DNA of 12,918 nt from an uncultured Oscillospiraceae bacterium (GCA_900757415.1 CAAENU010000039.1:1-12918), one strand, 5' to 3'; counted from the stretch's first letter, positions 1 through 7,118 are shown. Numbers and translations: made by a program. The notes: generated by a model from the letters alone, not told the origin.

Positions 1-167
1 ATGTCCTCCTCATAGCGGTGGTAGTGGTCTACGGCATCGTTGCTCGGCTCGGCAAAGCTGGAATGTTCCATCTGCTCCTGTGCCCACAGGTCGCTGTAGC
101 GGTTGTTGCCCTCCACCTGATGCGCCGCCGTGGACGCACCCAGTAAAAACTCCTTGGGAAATTTCAT
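1..167 (-). CDS. GH1 family beta-glucosidase / 6-phospho-beta-glucosidase, N-terminal part only
   Basis: The first 55 codons of a gene that runs off the left edge. The protein begins MKFPKEFLLGASTAAHQVEG and continues to a VDHYHRYEED segment. The [FL]-L-G-A-S-T-A-x-x-Q-x-E-G stretch (about residues 7-20) is the N-terminal signature of GH1, where the Gln and following Glu help bind the glycone. D-x-Y-x-R-Y-E-E-D is the usual next conserved block before the first barrel helix. The ATG at 167 is preceded by AAGGAG with good spacing. There is no signal peptide, so the enzyme is cytoplasmic. It lies 82 bases after the rhamnosidase stop on the same strand and is probably the third gene of the left operon. 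GH1 enzymes remove terminal beta-linked glucose or related sugars. Whether the substrate is phosphorylated cannot be told because the catalytic part is outside the window. The His before Gln, where Tyr or Ala is common, is a minor variant. Confidence 0.88.
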   Translation of the reverse strand, partial: MKFPKEFLLGASTAAHQVEGNNRYSDLWAQEQMEHSSFAEPSNDAVDHYHRYEED

Positions 168-249
168 AGTGTTGTCTCCTTGCGTTTGTGTTACATCCAT
201 CATAAAGTGCGGAAATGCAAAGAAAATAATATGGCGTTTGTTTGGTCTG

Positions 250-450
250 TCAGCAGAGCTGGTTGAGCTTTGTCAATAGCTGTGCAAACAGTGCCTCGCC
301 GCCCGGCATCATGCCTTTCAAGTCGTTGAAGCTCTTGCCGGCAAGGAATGCGGCGGCAGGACCGTCCAGCATACCCGGCAGGGCAGCGGAAAGCACCGCC
401 TTGGCGTCGGCGTCCGCCAGCATGGTGCGCAGCGGTGTGTCCATCGTAAA
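250..450 (-). other. C-terminal helical tail of the rhamnosidase (residues 846-911)
   Basis: After the last GH78 beta domain the protein continues with 66 residues rich in Ala, Leu and Met and without Trp or Tyr. Key positions are D849-T-P-L, L856, A862-K-A-V-L866, P870-G-M-L, P876, S885-F-N-D-L, M892-M and a closing LxxLLxxL pattern. It looks like three or four short helices. An ungapped hand alignment of 45 positions with the tail of the neighbouring GH2 (3003-3197) gives 17 identities, although the catalytic domains are unrelated. I do not recognise a named domain. Its role is unknown: docking, oligomerisation or stability are all possible. Confidence 0.7.
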
Positions 451-2985
451 GCGCTGCGGGGTTAAATCGGTTTCAGTGGCGTAGGAATACTGATAGCTGC
501 CGCTGCCCAGCGTGATGGAGCCTTCCTGCTCCGGCAGGAAAAGCTGTGCGGTGGTGTTGGCGGGGATTTCCACCTCCACGGTGATGAGATGGTTCAGGCA
601 CTGCCACGCAAGGCGCACCCTGCCGTAGGGGGTGGTGCGCAGGGCACAAGCCTGCGTGATGCCCTGAATCAGCTGCGGCTGCAGCGTAATGGCGCGGTAG
701 CCCGGTTCAGCCGGGCGGATACCGACCAACTGCTCCAGCAGCCAGTCACCCACAGCGCCAAAGGCATAGTGGTTAAAGCTGTTCATGCCGCTTTCGTCAA
801 AGCTGCCGTCGGGGCGGACGCTGTCCCAGCGCTCCCACATGGTAGTTGCGCCGCAGCGCACCTCATACAGCCAGCCGGGGAAATCCTCGTTCAGCAGCAG
901 TTTTCCGGCAAGGTCATTGCGGCCGATTCTGGAAAGTGCGTCCATCAGAATCGGCGTGCCGATAAAGCCGGTTGTCAGGTGCCCCTGATGTTTGTCCAGA
1001 TTTTGTACAAGGCTTTGTGCAATGCGGTCGCGGTGCTCCGGCCCGGCAAGGTCAAACAGAAGAATCAGCGCCAGCGCGGTCTGAGTTTCGCCCACCACGC
1101 GCCCGGTTGCGGTGATGTACTCCTGCTGGAAGCCGCTGCAGATTGCGCGGTGCAGCGCGGTATATTCGTCTGCCTCCTGTGCTTTACCCAGCACGGCCGC
1201 CGCCTTGGCAAGCAGCTGGGTACAATGTGCGTAGTAGGCGCTGGCAATCAGGTAGGCATCGGTGCTGCCACGGTTGCCGCGGCCCTCCTCGCGGTCAAGG
1301 GCCAGCCAGTCGCCGTGCTGAAAGCCGCACTGCCGCAGATGGTCGGGCGTTTCCTGACGGCGCATAGATTCTACCCACGCTTTCATGCTGGGGTATTGCC
1401 GTTCCAGAATATCCCGTTCGCCGTAAAGCTCGTAGAGCGTCCACGGAATGGTGACGGCGGCGTCACACCAGACGGCAGCGCCGCCGCTGCCCTGTCCGTT
1501 CACGTTCGGCACGATGTGCGGCACACCGCCGTCCGCGGCTTGTCCAATGGCAAGGTCGGCCAGCCACTTGCGGAAAAAGCGGTAGACGTCCTCATTCTGC
1601 GCGGCGGTGCGGCAGAAAACAGCAGCGTCACCGGTCCAGCCCAGCCGTTCATCGCGCTGCGGGCAGTCGGTAGGCACATCGACAAAGTTGGAGCGCTGGC
1701 CCCACACGATGTTCGCCCACAGGCGGTTGACCAGCGGGGAGGAGCAGGAAAATTGCGCGGTGGCGGCAGCGTCCGTACCCAGCACCAGCGCGGTGAAGGC
1801 GTCAAGCGGCGGGTTGCCGCCCATGCCTGCAATCGAGACATAGCGGAAGCCGTGGTAGGTGAAGCGGGGGACAAACGTATCCTTGCCGCCGCTGCACACA
1901 AAGGTATCGGTGGCCTTGGCGGTGCGCAGGTTGGCAGTATACAGGCTGCCGTCCGGCGTCAGGGCCTCAGCAAAGCGCAGGGTGATTTCCTGCCCGGGGG
2001 AACCCTGCCAGTCCAGCCGGACAACACCGGCCATATTCTGGCCGAAATCCAGAATCGGCGTGCCGTCCGGCGTATGCAGCAGCTGCACAGGGGCGCGGCG
2101 CTCGAGCACGCGCACCGGCTCGCATTGCTGGGGAACCAGCGCCGGGGCATGGGCGTTCAGATCTTCTGCAAGGACAACCGGCTGCGGTGCAGTTGGCACA
2201 GCGGTGCGGTCGATGCGCTCACCGTGGTAGAACTCCGCCTCGCGGTGCTGCCCAAGGTACCACTGCCAGCGCGCATCGGTGGCAACCGTGACGCGGTGGC
2301 TGTCCATGCAGGTGAGAGAAAGCTCGGCAAAGATGGCCGTCTGCTTGCCGTACACCTGCCGCGTTCCGTTCAGATAACCGGCATACCAGCCGTTTGCGGT
2401 GGTGATTTCCAGCGTGTTTTCCGGCTGAATCAGCGCCGTGACGTCATACACCTGATATTGCAGGCGGCTTGCGTACTCGGTCCAGCCGGGAGCAAACCAG
2501 TCCTGCGAGACCTCCTGCCCGTTCAGCCGCACGGTATAGATGCCGCAAGCGGAAAGATACAGCCTTGCCTTCTGCACAGGCTCGGCAGAAAAATGTCGCA
2601 CAAAAACAGGACATTCGCTGTGATTTTCCGCCAGGGTGTGGGTAATCCACTGCGCGGTGAGAAAGCGCGGCGCAAACAGTGCCGTGGAAAATTCGGCCTT
2701 GCCCTGCGCGGACTCGCCGTGGTTATCCCAGACAGTCAGCTCCAGTGTGTAGTGACATTCCTCGTTCAGCGGCGGGCCAGCATAGCGGACGGCGGCACTC
2801 TCACTGTCTGTGATGCGCCCGCTGTCCCAAAAGGGCATCAGGCCGTCCCTGATACAAATCCGGTAAGCGGTCTGGTGTACGTTCTGGCGGTCACTTTCGA
2901 GCTGCCAGCCCAGATACGGCGTCGGCTCACTCAATGCGGCAGGGTTCTCCTGCCGGTCAATCAGAATTTTGGAAACCTTCAGCAT
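250..2985 (-). CDS. GH78 alpha-L-rhamnosidase with extra C-terminal helical tail, cytoplasmic
   Basis: A 911-residue inverting alpha-L-rhamnosidase that releases terminal L-rhamnose from glycosides. It opens with the Ig/Fn3-like strand domain typical of the family (residues 20-105, PxPxLGWQLESD), followed by the beta-sandwich sugar-binding domain (about 110-290), a second beta domain (about 295-405), the (alpha/alpha)6 barrel (about 408-755) and a C-terminal beta domain (about 756-840). The family block DVPTDCPQRDERLGWTGD lies at 436-453. By family analogy E446 is the general acid and E718 in TMWERWDS the general base. The ATG at 2985 is chosen over an in-frame ATG at 3015 because AGGAGGA lies 5 bases before it; the upstream start would overlap the preceding stop region without such a site. 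It has no signal peptide. It begins 14 bases after the GH2 stop, so the two are probably translationally coupled. Residues 846-911 form a tail not expected in GH78 and resembling those of both GH2 proteins here. Aglycone or oligosaccharide specificity is unknown. Confidence 0.95.
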   Translation of the reverse strand: MLKVSKILIDRQENPAALSEPTPYLGWQLESDRQNVHQTAYRICIRDGLMPFWDSGRITDSESAAVRYAGPPLNEECHYTLELTVWDNHGESAQGKAEFSTALFAPRFLTAQWITHTLAENHSECPVFVRHFSAEPVQKARLYLSACGIYTVRLNGQEVSQDWFAPGWTEYASRLQYQVYDVTALIQPENTLEITTANGWYAGYLNGTRQVYGKQTAIFAELSLTCMDSHRVTVATDARWQWYLGQHREAEFYHGERIDRTAVPTAPQPVVLAEDLNAHAPALVPQQCEPVRVLERRAPVQLLHTPDGTPILDFGQNMAGVVRLDWQGSPGQEITLRFAEALTPDGSLYTANLRTAKATDTFVCSGGKDTFVPRFTYHGFRYVSIAGMGGNPPLDAFTALVLGTDAAATAQFSCSSPLVNRLWANIVWGQRSNFVDVPTDCPQRDERLGWTGDAAVFCRTAAQNEDVYRFFRKWLADLAIGQAADGGVPHIVPNVNGQGSGGAAVWCDAAVTIPWTLYELYGERDILERQYPSMKAWVESMRRQETPDHLRQCGFQHGDWLALDREEGRGNRGSTDAYLIASAYYAHCTQLLAKAAAVLGKAQEADEYTALHRAICSGFQQEYITATGRVVGETQTALALILLFDLAGPEHRDRIAQSLVQNLDKHQGHLTTGFIGTPILMDALSRIGRNDLAGKLLLNEDFPGWLYEVRCGATTMWERWDSVRPDGSFDESGMNSFNHYAFGAVGDWLLEQLVGIRPAEPGYRAITLQPQLIQGITQACALRTTPYGRVRLAWQCLNHLITVEVEIPANTTAQLFLPEQEGSITLGSGSYQYSYATETDLTPQRFTMDTPLRTMLADADAKAVLSAALPGMLDGPAAAFLAGKSFNDLKGMMPGGEALFAQLLTKLNQLC

Positions 2986-2990
2986 AGCTT

Positions 2991-2997
2991 TCCTCCT
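2991..2997 (-). promoter_or_regulatory. Ribosome binding site of the rhamnosidase gene
   Basis: On the minus strand AGGAGGA is followed after AAGCT by the ATG at 2985. It lies inside the 14-base gap after the GH2 stop codon (3000-3002). This fixes the start 10 codons inside the longest open frame and suggests that ribosomes finishing the GH2 gene reinitiate here. Confidence 0.85.
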
Positions 2998-2999
2998 GT

Positions 3000-5597
3000 T
3001 TATTCCCCGGCGCACGCCGCATCCAGTGCGTGCAGCACCTCCGGCGGCAGGGCCTGACCGCCCATCGAAAGCAGCTTCTTCAGGCTCATGCTCTTCATCT
3101 GGGCCAGCATCGGGCTTTCCAACATCGGTCCCAGCACCTTTGCCAGCACGGCGCGGGCTTTCTCGTTTTCCAGCAGGGTGCCCAGCGGCAGGTCGGCGGC
3201 ACTGGGGGCAGCCTCATGCACAGGCAGAGACTGCGCAGCAACAGGGGTGAAGCCGATGCCCAGCTCGGCCACCAGCTCGCCCAGCGTCACGCGCAGCAGC
3301 GCACCCTTGGCACCGCCCTCGCTGCGGATAATTGCCATAGCGGCACCGTCATACAGCGGGCAAATCGGCCCGGCAAAGGGGAGCAGGCGGTCGGGCTTGG
3401 GGTCGGCGGTGCCCAGCGCGGCCAGTGTGCCGCCGCCCAGCAGCTCCACCTTGATTTCGCGCTGGTCGGCAAGAACCGGGTTTCCGGCGGCGTCAACGCA
3501 CTGAATCTGCACAAAGCAGAGGTCTTTTCCGTCCGCGGCGATGGCGGGGCGGTCGGCCGTCAGGCGCAAAGCGGCGGTTTCGCTTGCGGTTGCCAGCGTG
3601 TCGCGGCCTGTTTCGGTGCCGTTTTTATAGCTGACGGCCTCCAGCGTGCCCGGCTCATAGGCAAAGCGGAACACCGCAAGGTACTCCTGCGCTTCGGTGC
3701 AAGGCTTGCGGCCGAGGGAACGACCGTTCAGCAGCAGCTCTACCTCGTCGGCGTCGGCGTAGATATTGACTTCCACGTCCTGCCCCTCGCAGCCGGGGAA
3801 GGTGTAGTTGCGCTGCACCGGCAGCCACGCCCACGAAAGCCGTGCCAGATGCTTGTCAACCAGCTCGGGCGGCAGGCAGAAGATATGCGGTGCGTCGTTG
3901 CCCCAGATTACATCGCGGTAATAGCTCTGCGGGCGCTTGCGGCCCAGCAGGTCAAAGTCGCCGCAGTTGGCGGTCAGCCACGGCCATGCGGGCTGACTGG
4001 GGCGCGGCTCGGCGCTGACCTCCCAGCGGCCCACGCCGACCTCACCGATGTAATCCCATGCCGTCCAGACAAAATCGCCTATGACATTGACATTGTCACG
4101 CGCGCCCTGCCAGCTCAGCAGTGCGGCGCGGGGGTAGCTCTCGGAGCCGTAAATCACGCGGTCGGGGTACTTTTCGGCATCGTAGGCGTAGCGCGCCACC
4201 TTATAGTTGTAGCCTGCCACGTCCAGCGGGGCAAAGTAGGGCGCGGTGCCCGGGCCCCAGATGTCGCGCCCCTCGGCAAAGGTGTCGTAGGCCATATTCA
4301 GCGCCTGGTTGCCGGTGGTACCGCCTGCGGGGCGGTTGCCGTATTCCGAGAACAGCGCGCAGGCCGTGGCCGATACCGGGCGGCTTGCGTCCAGCGAACG
4401 CACCTTGTCGGCAAGACGCTTTGCCCATGCAAAGCCGTCTGCCGTGCCGTCGCGCTCCTCCACTTCGTTGCCGGTGCTCCACATCACAATGCAGGGATGG
4501 TTGTAGTCGCGGGTAATCATATCCTCAAGGTCTTTTTCCCAGCACTGCTCAAAGGTGACGTGCAGGCCAAAGCTGGTGCGGCCCATAACCCACTCGTCAA
4601 AGGCTTCCTCCACAACCAGCATACCCAGCTCATCGCAGGCGTCCAGGAACGCCGGGCCAAAGGGGTTGTGCGCGGCGCGGATGGCATCAAAGCCGCTCTC
4701 CTTCATCAGGCGGATCCGGCGGCGCTCGGCGGCGGCATGGTCAGCCGCACCGAGAATGCCCAAGTCATGGTGGATGCAGCCGCCCTTCATCGTGCGGGGC
4801 TGACCGTTCAGCAGCAGACCGGTCTTGCTGCTTACCTGAATCGTGCGGATGCCAATGCGCTGCTCTGCCGTGTCGGCGGTGCCGTTGGCGGTGACGTTCA
4901 CGCGCAGGGTGTAGAGGGCGGGCGTTTCCGGCGTCCACGGCGTAATGCCGTTGGCGGCAAGCTGCACCGTTCCAAGGCCCTCTGCCGTAGCCAGCACCTG
5001 CCCCTCTGCGTCCGCCAGCTCATAGGTTACGCTGTCCGCCGTGCCGGTCAGTGCGGTGCTGACCTCTACCACAGCGCTGCTGCCGTCCAGCGCGGCGGTA
5101 ACAGCGCGGATACCGTGCGGCGCGACGCTGACGGCGCTTGCCATGTGCAGCCACACGCTGCGGTAGATGCCGCAGCCCACATACCAGCGGGAGTTGGGCT
5201 TGGTGCGGTTGTCGGTGTAGACGGTGATTTCATTATCGCCCGCCTGCAGCAGATTCGTCACCTCCACCCAGAAGCTGGTATAGGGGTTGTTGTGCTTGGC
5301 AATCGGCTTTTTGTTCAGCCAGACCTCGGTAATGCCGGCAATGCCCTCAAATTCCAGCCAGAAGCGCTGGCCGATGATTTCCGGTTCCACGGTAAAGCTC
5401 TTGCGGTAGTAAAGACCGGCGCAGGCCATAAAGCCCTCATCCAGCCCGGTCGCTGCCTCGGGTGAGCGTGCTTTTTCCACGGCGTAGTCATGGGGCAGGC
5501 TTGTTTTTTTCCAGCCCTGCAGCATACCCACCATCAGGGGGTTCTGCAGGCTGCTTTCAAGATATTCCCAGTTCTGGTTCAGGTCAAATCGTTGCAT
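3000..5597 (-). CDS. GH2 beta-glycosidase (beta-galactosidase/beta-glucuronidase clan) with DUF4982-like and Ig-like C-terminal domains and a helical tail
   Basis: An 865-residue retaining GH2 enzyme. Order of domains: jelly-roll sugar-binding domain (1-155, with the family's WYVGCGIYR at 138-146), Ig-like sandwich (about 158-252), TIM barrel (about 255-555), DUF4982-like beta domain (about 575-668), a final Ig-like domain (about 672-785, ADGKD...VDAAGNPV) and a tail (801-865). E378 in STGNE is the predicted acid/base and E486 in YGSESYPR the predicted nucleophile. FDEW at 333-336 and AAHNP at 308-312 are further active-site landmarks. The ATG at 5597 has AAGGAG six bases upstream. No signal peptide is seen, so the product is cytoplasmic. 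It is the first gene of the left operon, ahead of a rhamnosidase and a GH1 enzyme, fitting removal of a beta-linked sugar (galactose, glucuronate or similar) from a branched or heteroglycosidic substrate. Family members vary in specificity and the sequence alone does not decide it. It differs strongly from the second GH2 in this window, so they are not recent duplicates. Confidence 0.93.
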   Translation of the reverse strand: MQRFDLNQNWEYLESSLQNPLMVGMLQGWKKTSLPHDYAVEKARSPEAATGLDEGFMACAGLYYRKSFTVEPEIIGQRFWLEFEGIAGITEVWLNKKPIAKHNNPYTSFWVEVTNLLQAGDNEITVYTDNRTKPNSRWYVGCGIYRSVWLHMASAVSVAPHGIRAVTAALDGSSAVVEVSTALTGTADSVTYELADAEGQVLATAEGLGTVQLAANGITPWTPETPALYTLRVNVTANGTADTAEQRIGIRTIQVSSKTGLLLNGQPRTMKGGCIHHDLGILGAADHAAAERRRIRLMKESGFDAIRAAHNPFGPAFLDACDELGMLVVEEAFDEWVMGRTSFGLHVTFEQCWEKDLEDMITRDYNHPCIVMWSTGNEVEERDGTADGFAWAKRLADKVRSLDASRPVSATACALFSEYGNRPAGGTTGNQALNMAYDTFAEGRDIWGPGTAPYFAPLDVAGYNYKVARYAYDAEKYPDRVIYGSESYPRAALLSWQGARDNVNVIGDFVWTAWDYIGEVGVGRWEVSAEPRPSQPAWPWLTANCGDFDLLGRKRPQSYYRDVIWGNDAPHIFCLPPELVDKHLARLSWAWLPVQRNYTFPGCEGQDVEVNIYADADEVELLLNGRSLGRKPCTEAQEYLAVFRFAYEPGTLEAVSYKNGTETGRDTLATASETAALRLTADRPAIAADGKDLCFVQIQCVDAAGNPVLADQREIKVELLGGGTLAALGTADPKPDRLLPFAGPICPLYDGAAMAIIRSEGGAKGALLRVTLGELVAELGIGFTPVAAQSLPVHEAAPSAADLPLGTLLENEKARAVLAKVLGPMLESPMLAQMKSMSLKKLLSMGGQALPPEVLHALDAACAGE
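3003..3197 (-). other. C-terminal helical tail of the left GH2 enzyme (residues 801-865)
   Basis: Sixty-five residues after the final Ig-like domain, preceded by a Pro/Ala linker (about 785-800). The core is D802-L-P-L-G-T-L-L, then A814-R-A-V-L818, P824-M-L, S828-P-M-L, the Met-rich stretch M834-K-S-M-S-L-K-K-L-L-S-M, and a last helix after a PPE motif. It contains six methionines and no aromatic residue. It aligns without gaps to the rhamnosidase tail over 45 positions (17 identities by hand). Function unknown. Confidence 0.7.
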
Positions 5598-5649
5598 AAT
5601 GTTCTCCTTTGCAGTGAGGTTCTTGTGGGTGTGCTATTTGCTTGTCTCT

Positions 5650-5678
5650 ATCATACAGAGCTTTGCCCGGGTAAAACA
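5650..5678 (-). promoter_or_regulatory. Possible promoter of the left (GH2-GH78-GH1) operon
   Basis: On the minus strand TATGAT (5650-5655, five of six consensus bases) lies about 50 bases before the GH2 start, leaving a normal leader. A 17-base spacer away is only TGTTTT (5673-5678), a poor -35. A weak -35 next to a good -10 would fit an activator-dependent promoter, and the AraC-like repeat lies immediately upstream. The call rests on the -10 and the location; no other good match is seen between the regulator's terminator and the GH2 gene. Confidence 0.4.
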
Positions 5679-5683
5679 GTAAT

Positions 5684-5715
5684 AAATTTGCCTTGAAAGT
5701 CAAAAATTCGCCTTG
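5684..5715 (-). promoter_or_regulatory. Direct repeat, candidate AraC-type operator
   Basis: AAATTTGCCTTG (5684-5695) and AAATTCGCCTTG (5704-5715) match at 11 of 12 positions and start exactly 20 bases apart, about two helical turns. They sit just upstream of the possible promoter of the left operon. Tandem half-sites about 20 bp apart next to a weak -35 are typical of AraC-family activators, and the neighbouring gene encodes one. The distal copy is also one arm of the regulator's terminator, so part of the resemblance could be chance. Confidence 0.45.
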
Positions 5716-5737
5716 TTGGGAAAACAAGACGAATTTT
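5703..5737 (-). terminator. Rho-independent terminator of the AraC-family gene
   Basis: A 15-bp inverted repeat with a 5-base loop (arms 5703-5717 and 5723-5737), followed in the minus-strand transcript by a U-rich run. The only mismatch between the arms becomes a G-U pair in the minus-strand RNA but a C-A clash in the plus-strand RNA, which points to use by the minus-strand gene ending at 5806. It separates the regulator transcript from the left operon, so the latter needs its own promoter. Confidence 0.75.
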
Positions 5738-5805
5738 TTACATTTGTGACTATTTTATTGTTGCTCAGGACTGGGCGATGGGCGCTATAATGCAGACAGA
5801 AGCTC

Positions 5806-7020
5806 TTATTGCTTCTGGCGATATTCCAACGGCGAGCAGCCGACCACCTCGTGAAAGATCTTGCCGAAGTAGCTGCGGGAGCAGAAATGCAGTCTGTCGG
5901 CAATCTCCTGCAGGGAAAGCCCGGTGGTGGTCAGCAGCAGCTTGGCGCGCTCAATGCGTACATATTTGATATAGTTTGTCAGGCTGGTGTGCATCTCCCG
6001 CTTGAATTTCTTTGTCAGGTAGTATTCGGCGTAGCCAAAGCGCTTGGCCAGCTGGTCGATGGGAATTTCCTCCTCGGCGTGCAGCTCAATATACGCGCAG
6101 CAGTCCTGTATCTGCTTGGACACCTCCGGGTTGGTGCGGCAGCGGTGTACCCGGTGTACAAAATCCGCGTACATCGTGGTGGAAAGCTCGCCCAGCTCCG
6201 TGCTGTCCTTGGCATCGGTGGCGCGCTGAATGTAGGCATCGCCCAGCGTATAGCCTTCCTCAGGGGAAAGGCCGCCTTCAATGGCAGCACGGCAGCACAT
6301 CGAGATGAATACAATCACCGAGATCCGCGCCTGCCCCAGAATTTCGTTGGTGTCAACCTTGACGCCGTTGCTGACGCTGTTGGCCTGATTGACCACAAGG
6401 GCGTAGTTCAGATCGCCCTCGCGCACCATGCGCAGCAGCGCCTGCTCGGTTGTCCAGACCTTATGGCGGTCGCGTGTGGAAAGCTGCTCCTCCACATCAA
6501 CGGTTCCGTAATCCTCATCTGTAATGTTGTATATGTCAAAGGTGTTTTTCTGCACACCGGTCACGCAGTAATTCAGCATGATGGCATAGTGGTTCATGAT
6601 GTTCGTGGCAAGGGTCGGCAATGCTTTCAGGGCCTTTTCAATCTGCATGGTGGTCTCCACACTGAGATTCAGATTCTGCAGCTGCCGCATGGCCAGCTCC
6701 ATATTGCGCAGAACGGTGTTCTCGGTAAAATAGGGGCCAATCAGGTAGACCATTTTCACCTTGCCGCCGTCTGTTTCTGCCGCAGCACACCACTGCAGGC
6801 CGATGGAGGAGGCAACCTGCATGGGCGTATCGGGCAAAAGGTGGTCATACAGCCGCTTTTTGCAGCCGAACAGCTCAAATACCTGTGCCAGAACTTCTTC
6901 CTCGGGGCAGTTACTGTACACAAGCCGGCCGCAGTCGTTGTAGGCCCACATGTACAGCGGCCCCGCACACTGAATCATATCCTTATAAAGCTGCAGATTC
7001 TGCCGGACATCCATTTGCAT
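5806..7020 (-). CDS. AraC/XylS-family transcriptional regulator with N-terminal sensor region
   Basis: A 404-residue regulator. The C-terminal 100 residues (about 303-404) are the double helix-turn-helix DNA-binding domain. The first HTH lies near 321-342 (IDQLAKRFGYAEYYLTKKFK) and the second near 369-391 (LQEIADRLHFCSRSYFGKIF), ending with the family's F-x-x-x-x-G-x-S-P-x-x-Y-R. The N-terminal 300 residues lack a cupin-like arm I can recognise. Residues 1-120 contain five cysteines in the first 80 positions, and the middle part (about 120-300) looks helical. Such long N-termini usually sense a ligand. The gene lies between two glycosidase operons and is divergent from the right one, so it probably controls both in response to an imported sugar or glycoside. 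GGAGG lies only 4 bases before ATG 7020 but 10 before the in-frame ATG 7014, so either could be the start. A 7-bp inverted repeat (5797-5803/5811-5817) spans its stop codon. Confidence 0.93.
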   Translation of the reverse strand: MQMDVRQNLQLYKDMIQCAGPLYMWAYNDCGRLVYSNCPEEEVLAQVFELFGCKKRLYDHLLPDTPMQVASSIGLQWCAAAETDGGKVKMVYLIGPYFTENTVLRNMELAMRQLQNLNLSVETTMQIEKALKALPTLATNIMNHYAIMLNYCVTGVQKNTFDIYNITDEDYGTVDVEEQLSTRDRHKVWTTEQALLRMVREGDLNYALVVNQANSVSNGVKVDTNEILGQARISVIVFISMCCRAAIEGGLSPEEGYTLGDAYIQRATDAKDSTELGELSTTMYADFVHRVHRCRTNPEVSKQIQDCCAYIELHAEEEIPIDQLAKRFGYAEYYLTKKFKREMHTSLTNYIKYVRIERAKLLLTTTGLSLQEIADRLHFCSRSYFGKIFHEVVGCSPLEYRQKQ

Positions 7021-7033
7021 TGTCCCTCCGTGT

Positions 7034-7063
7034 TTTACAATCTAAGTGGATTCATTTTAACAT
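7034..7063 (+). promoter_or_regulatory. Possible promoter of the right (GH43-GH2-symporter) operon
   Basis: TTTACA (7034-7039, five of six -35 bases) and TAACAT (7058-7063, four of six -10 bases) are 18 bases apart. They would start transcription near 7070, about 50 bases before the GTG start at 7119. The -10 overlaps the -10 of the opposing promoter for the regulator, so the two promoters would compete. Confidence 0.4.
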
Positions 7064-7082
7064 ATTTTTCCTGTGCCGACAA
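7054..7082 (-). promoter_or_regulatory. Probable promoter of the AraC-family gene
   Basis: Read on the minus strand, TTGTCG (7077-7082) and TAAAAT (7054-7059) are separated by exactly 17 bases. The -10 carries the upstream TGn extension, making TGTTAAAAT. Transcription would start near 7047, giving a leader of about 27 bases to the ATG at 7020. This is the best promoter match I find in the window. Confidence 0.6.
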
Positions 7083-7105
7083 GAACGTCCGCCAACCCAC
7101 CGCAG

Positions 7106-7112
7106 AAAGGAG
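7106..7112 (+). promoter_or_regulatory. Ribosome binding site deciding a GTG start
   Basis: AAAGGAG is followed after six bases (CGTCCT) by GTG at 7119. The nearby in-frame ATG at 7125 is 12 bases away, which is long. The GTG is therefore preferred. The longer open frame extending back to 6885 would run through the divergent promoter region and into the regulator gene and is rejected. Confidence 0.7.
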
Positions 7113-7118
7113 CGTCCT

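Noticed and set aside
199..204. TATGAT on the minus strand upstream of the GH1 gene, as a possible internal promoter
   Set aside because: No acceptable -35 at 16-18 bases, and the 82-base gap is compatible with read-through from the rhamnosidase gene. Noted only because the same hexamer occurs before the left operon.
589..3057. Open frame of 822 codons on the plus strand across the rhamnosidase gene
   Set aside because: It lies antisense to a clearly recognisable GH78 protein, encodes no recognisable family and has a low-complexity Gly/Ala/Arg-rich composition. It is a by-product of GC-rich third positions.
3030..5465. Open frame of 811 codons antisense to the left GH2 gene
   Set aside because: Same reasoning: no domain, no ribosome binding site, mirrors the codon bias of the real gene.
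6885..7118. N-terminal extension of the GH43 open frame by 78 codons
   Set aside because: It would overlap the regulator gene and the divergent promoters. The ribosome binding site at 7106-7112 places the start at 7119.
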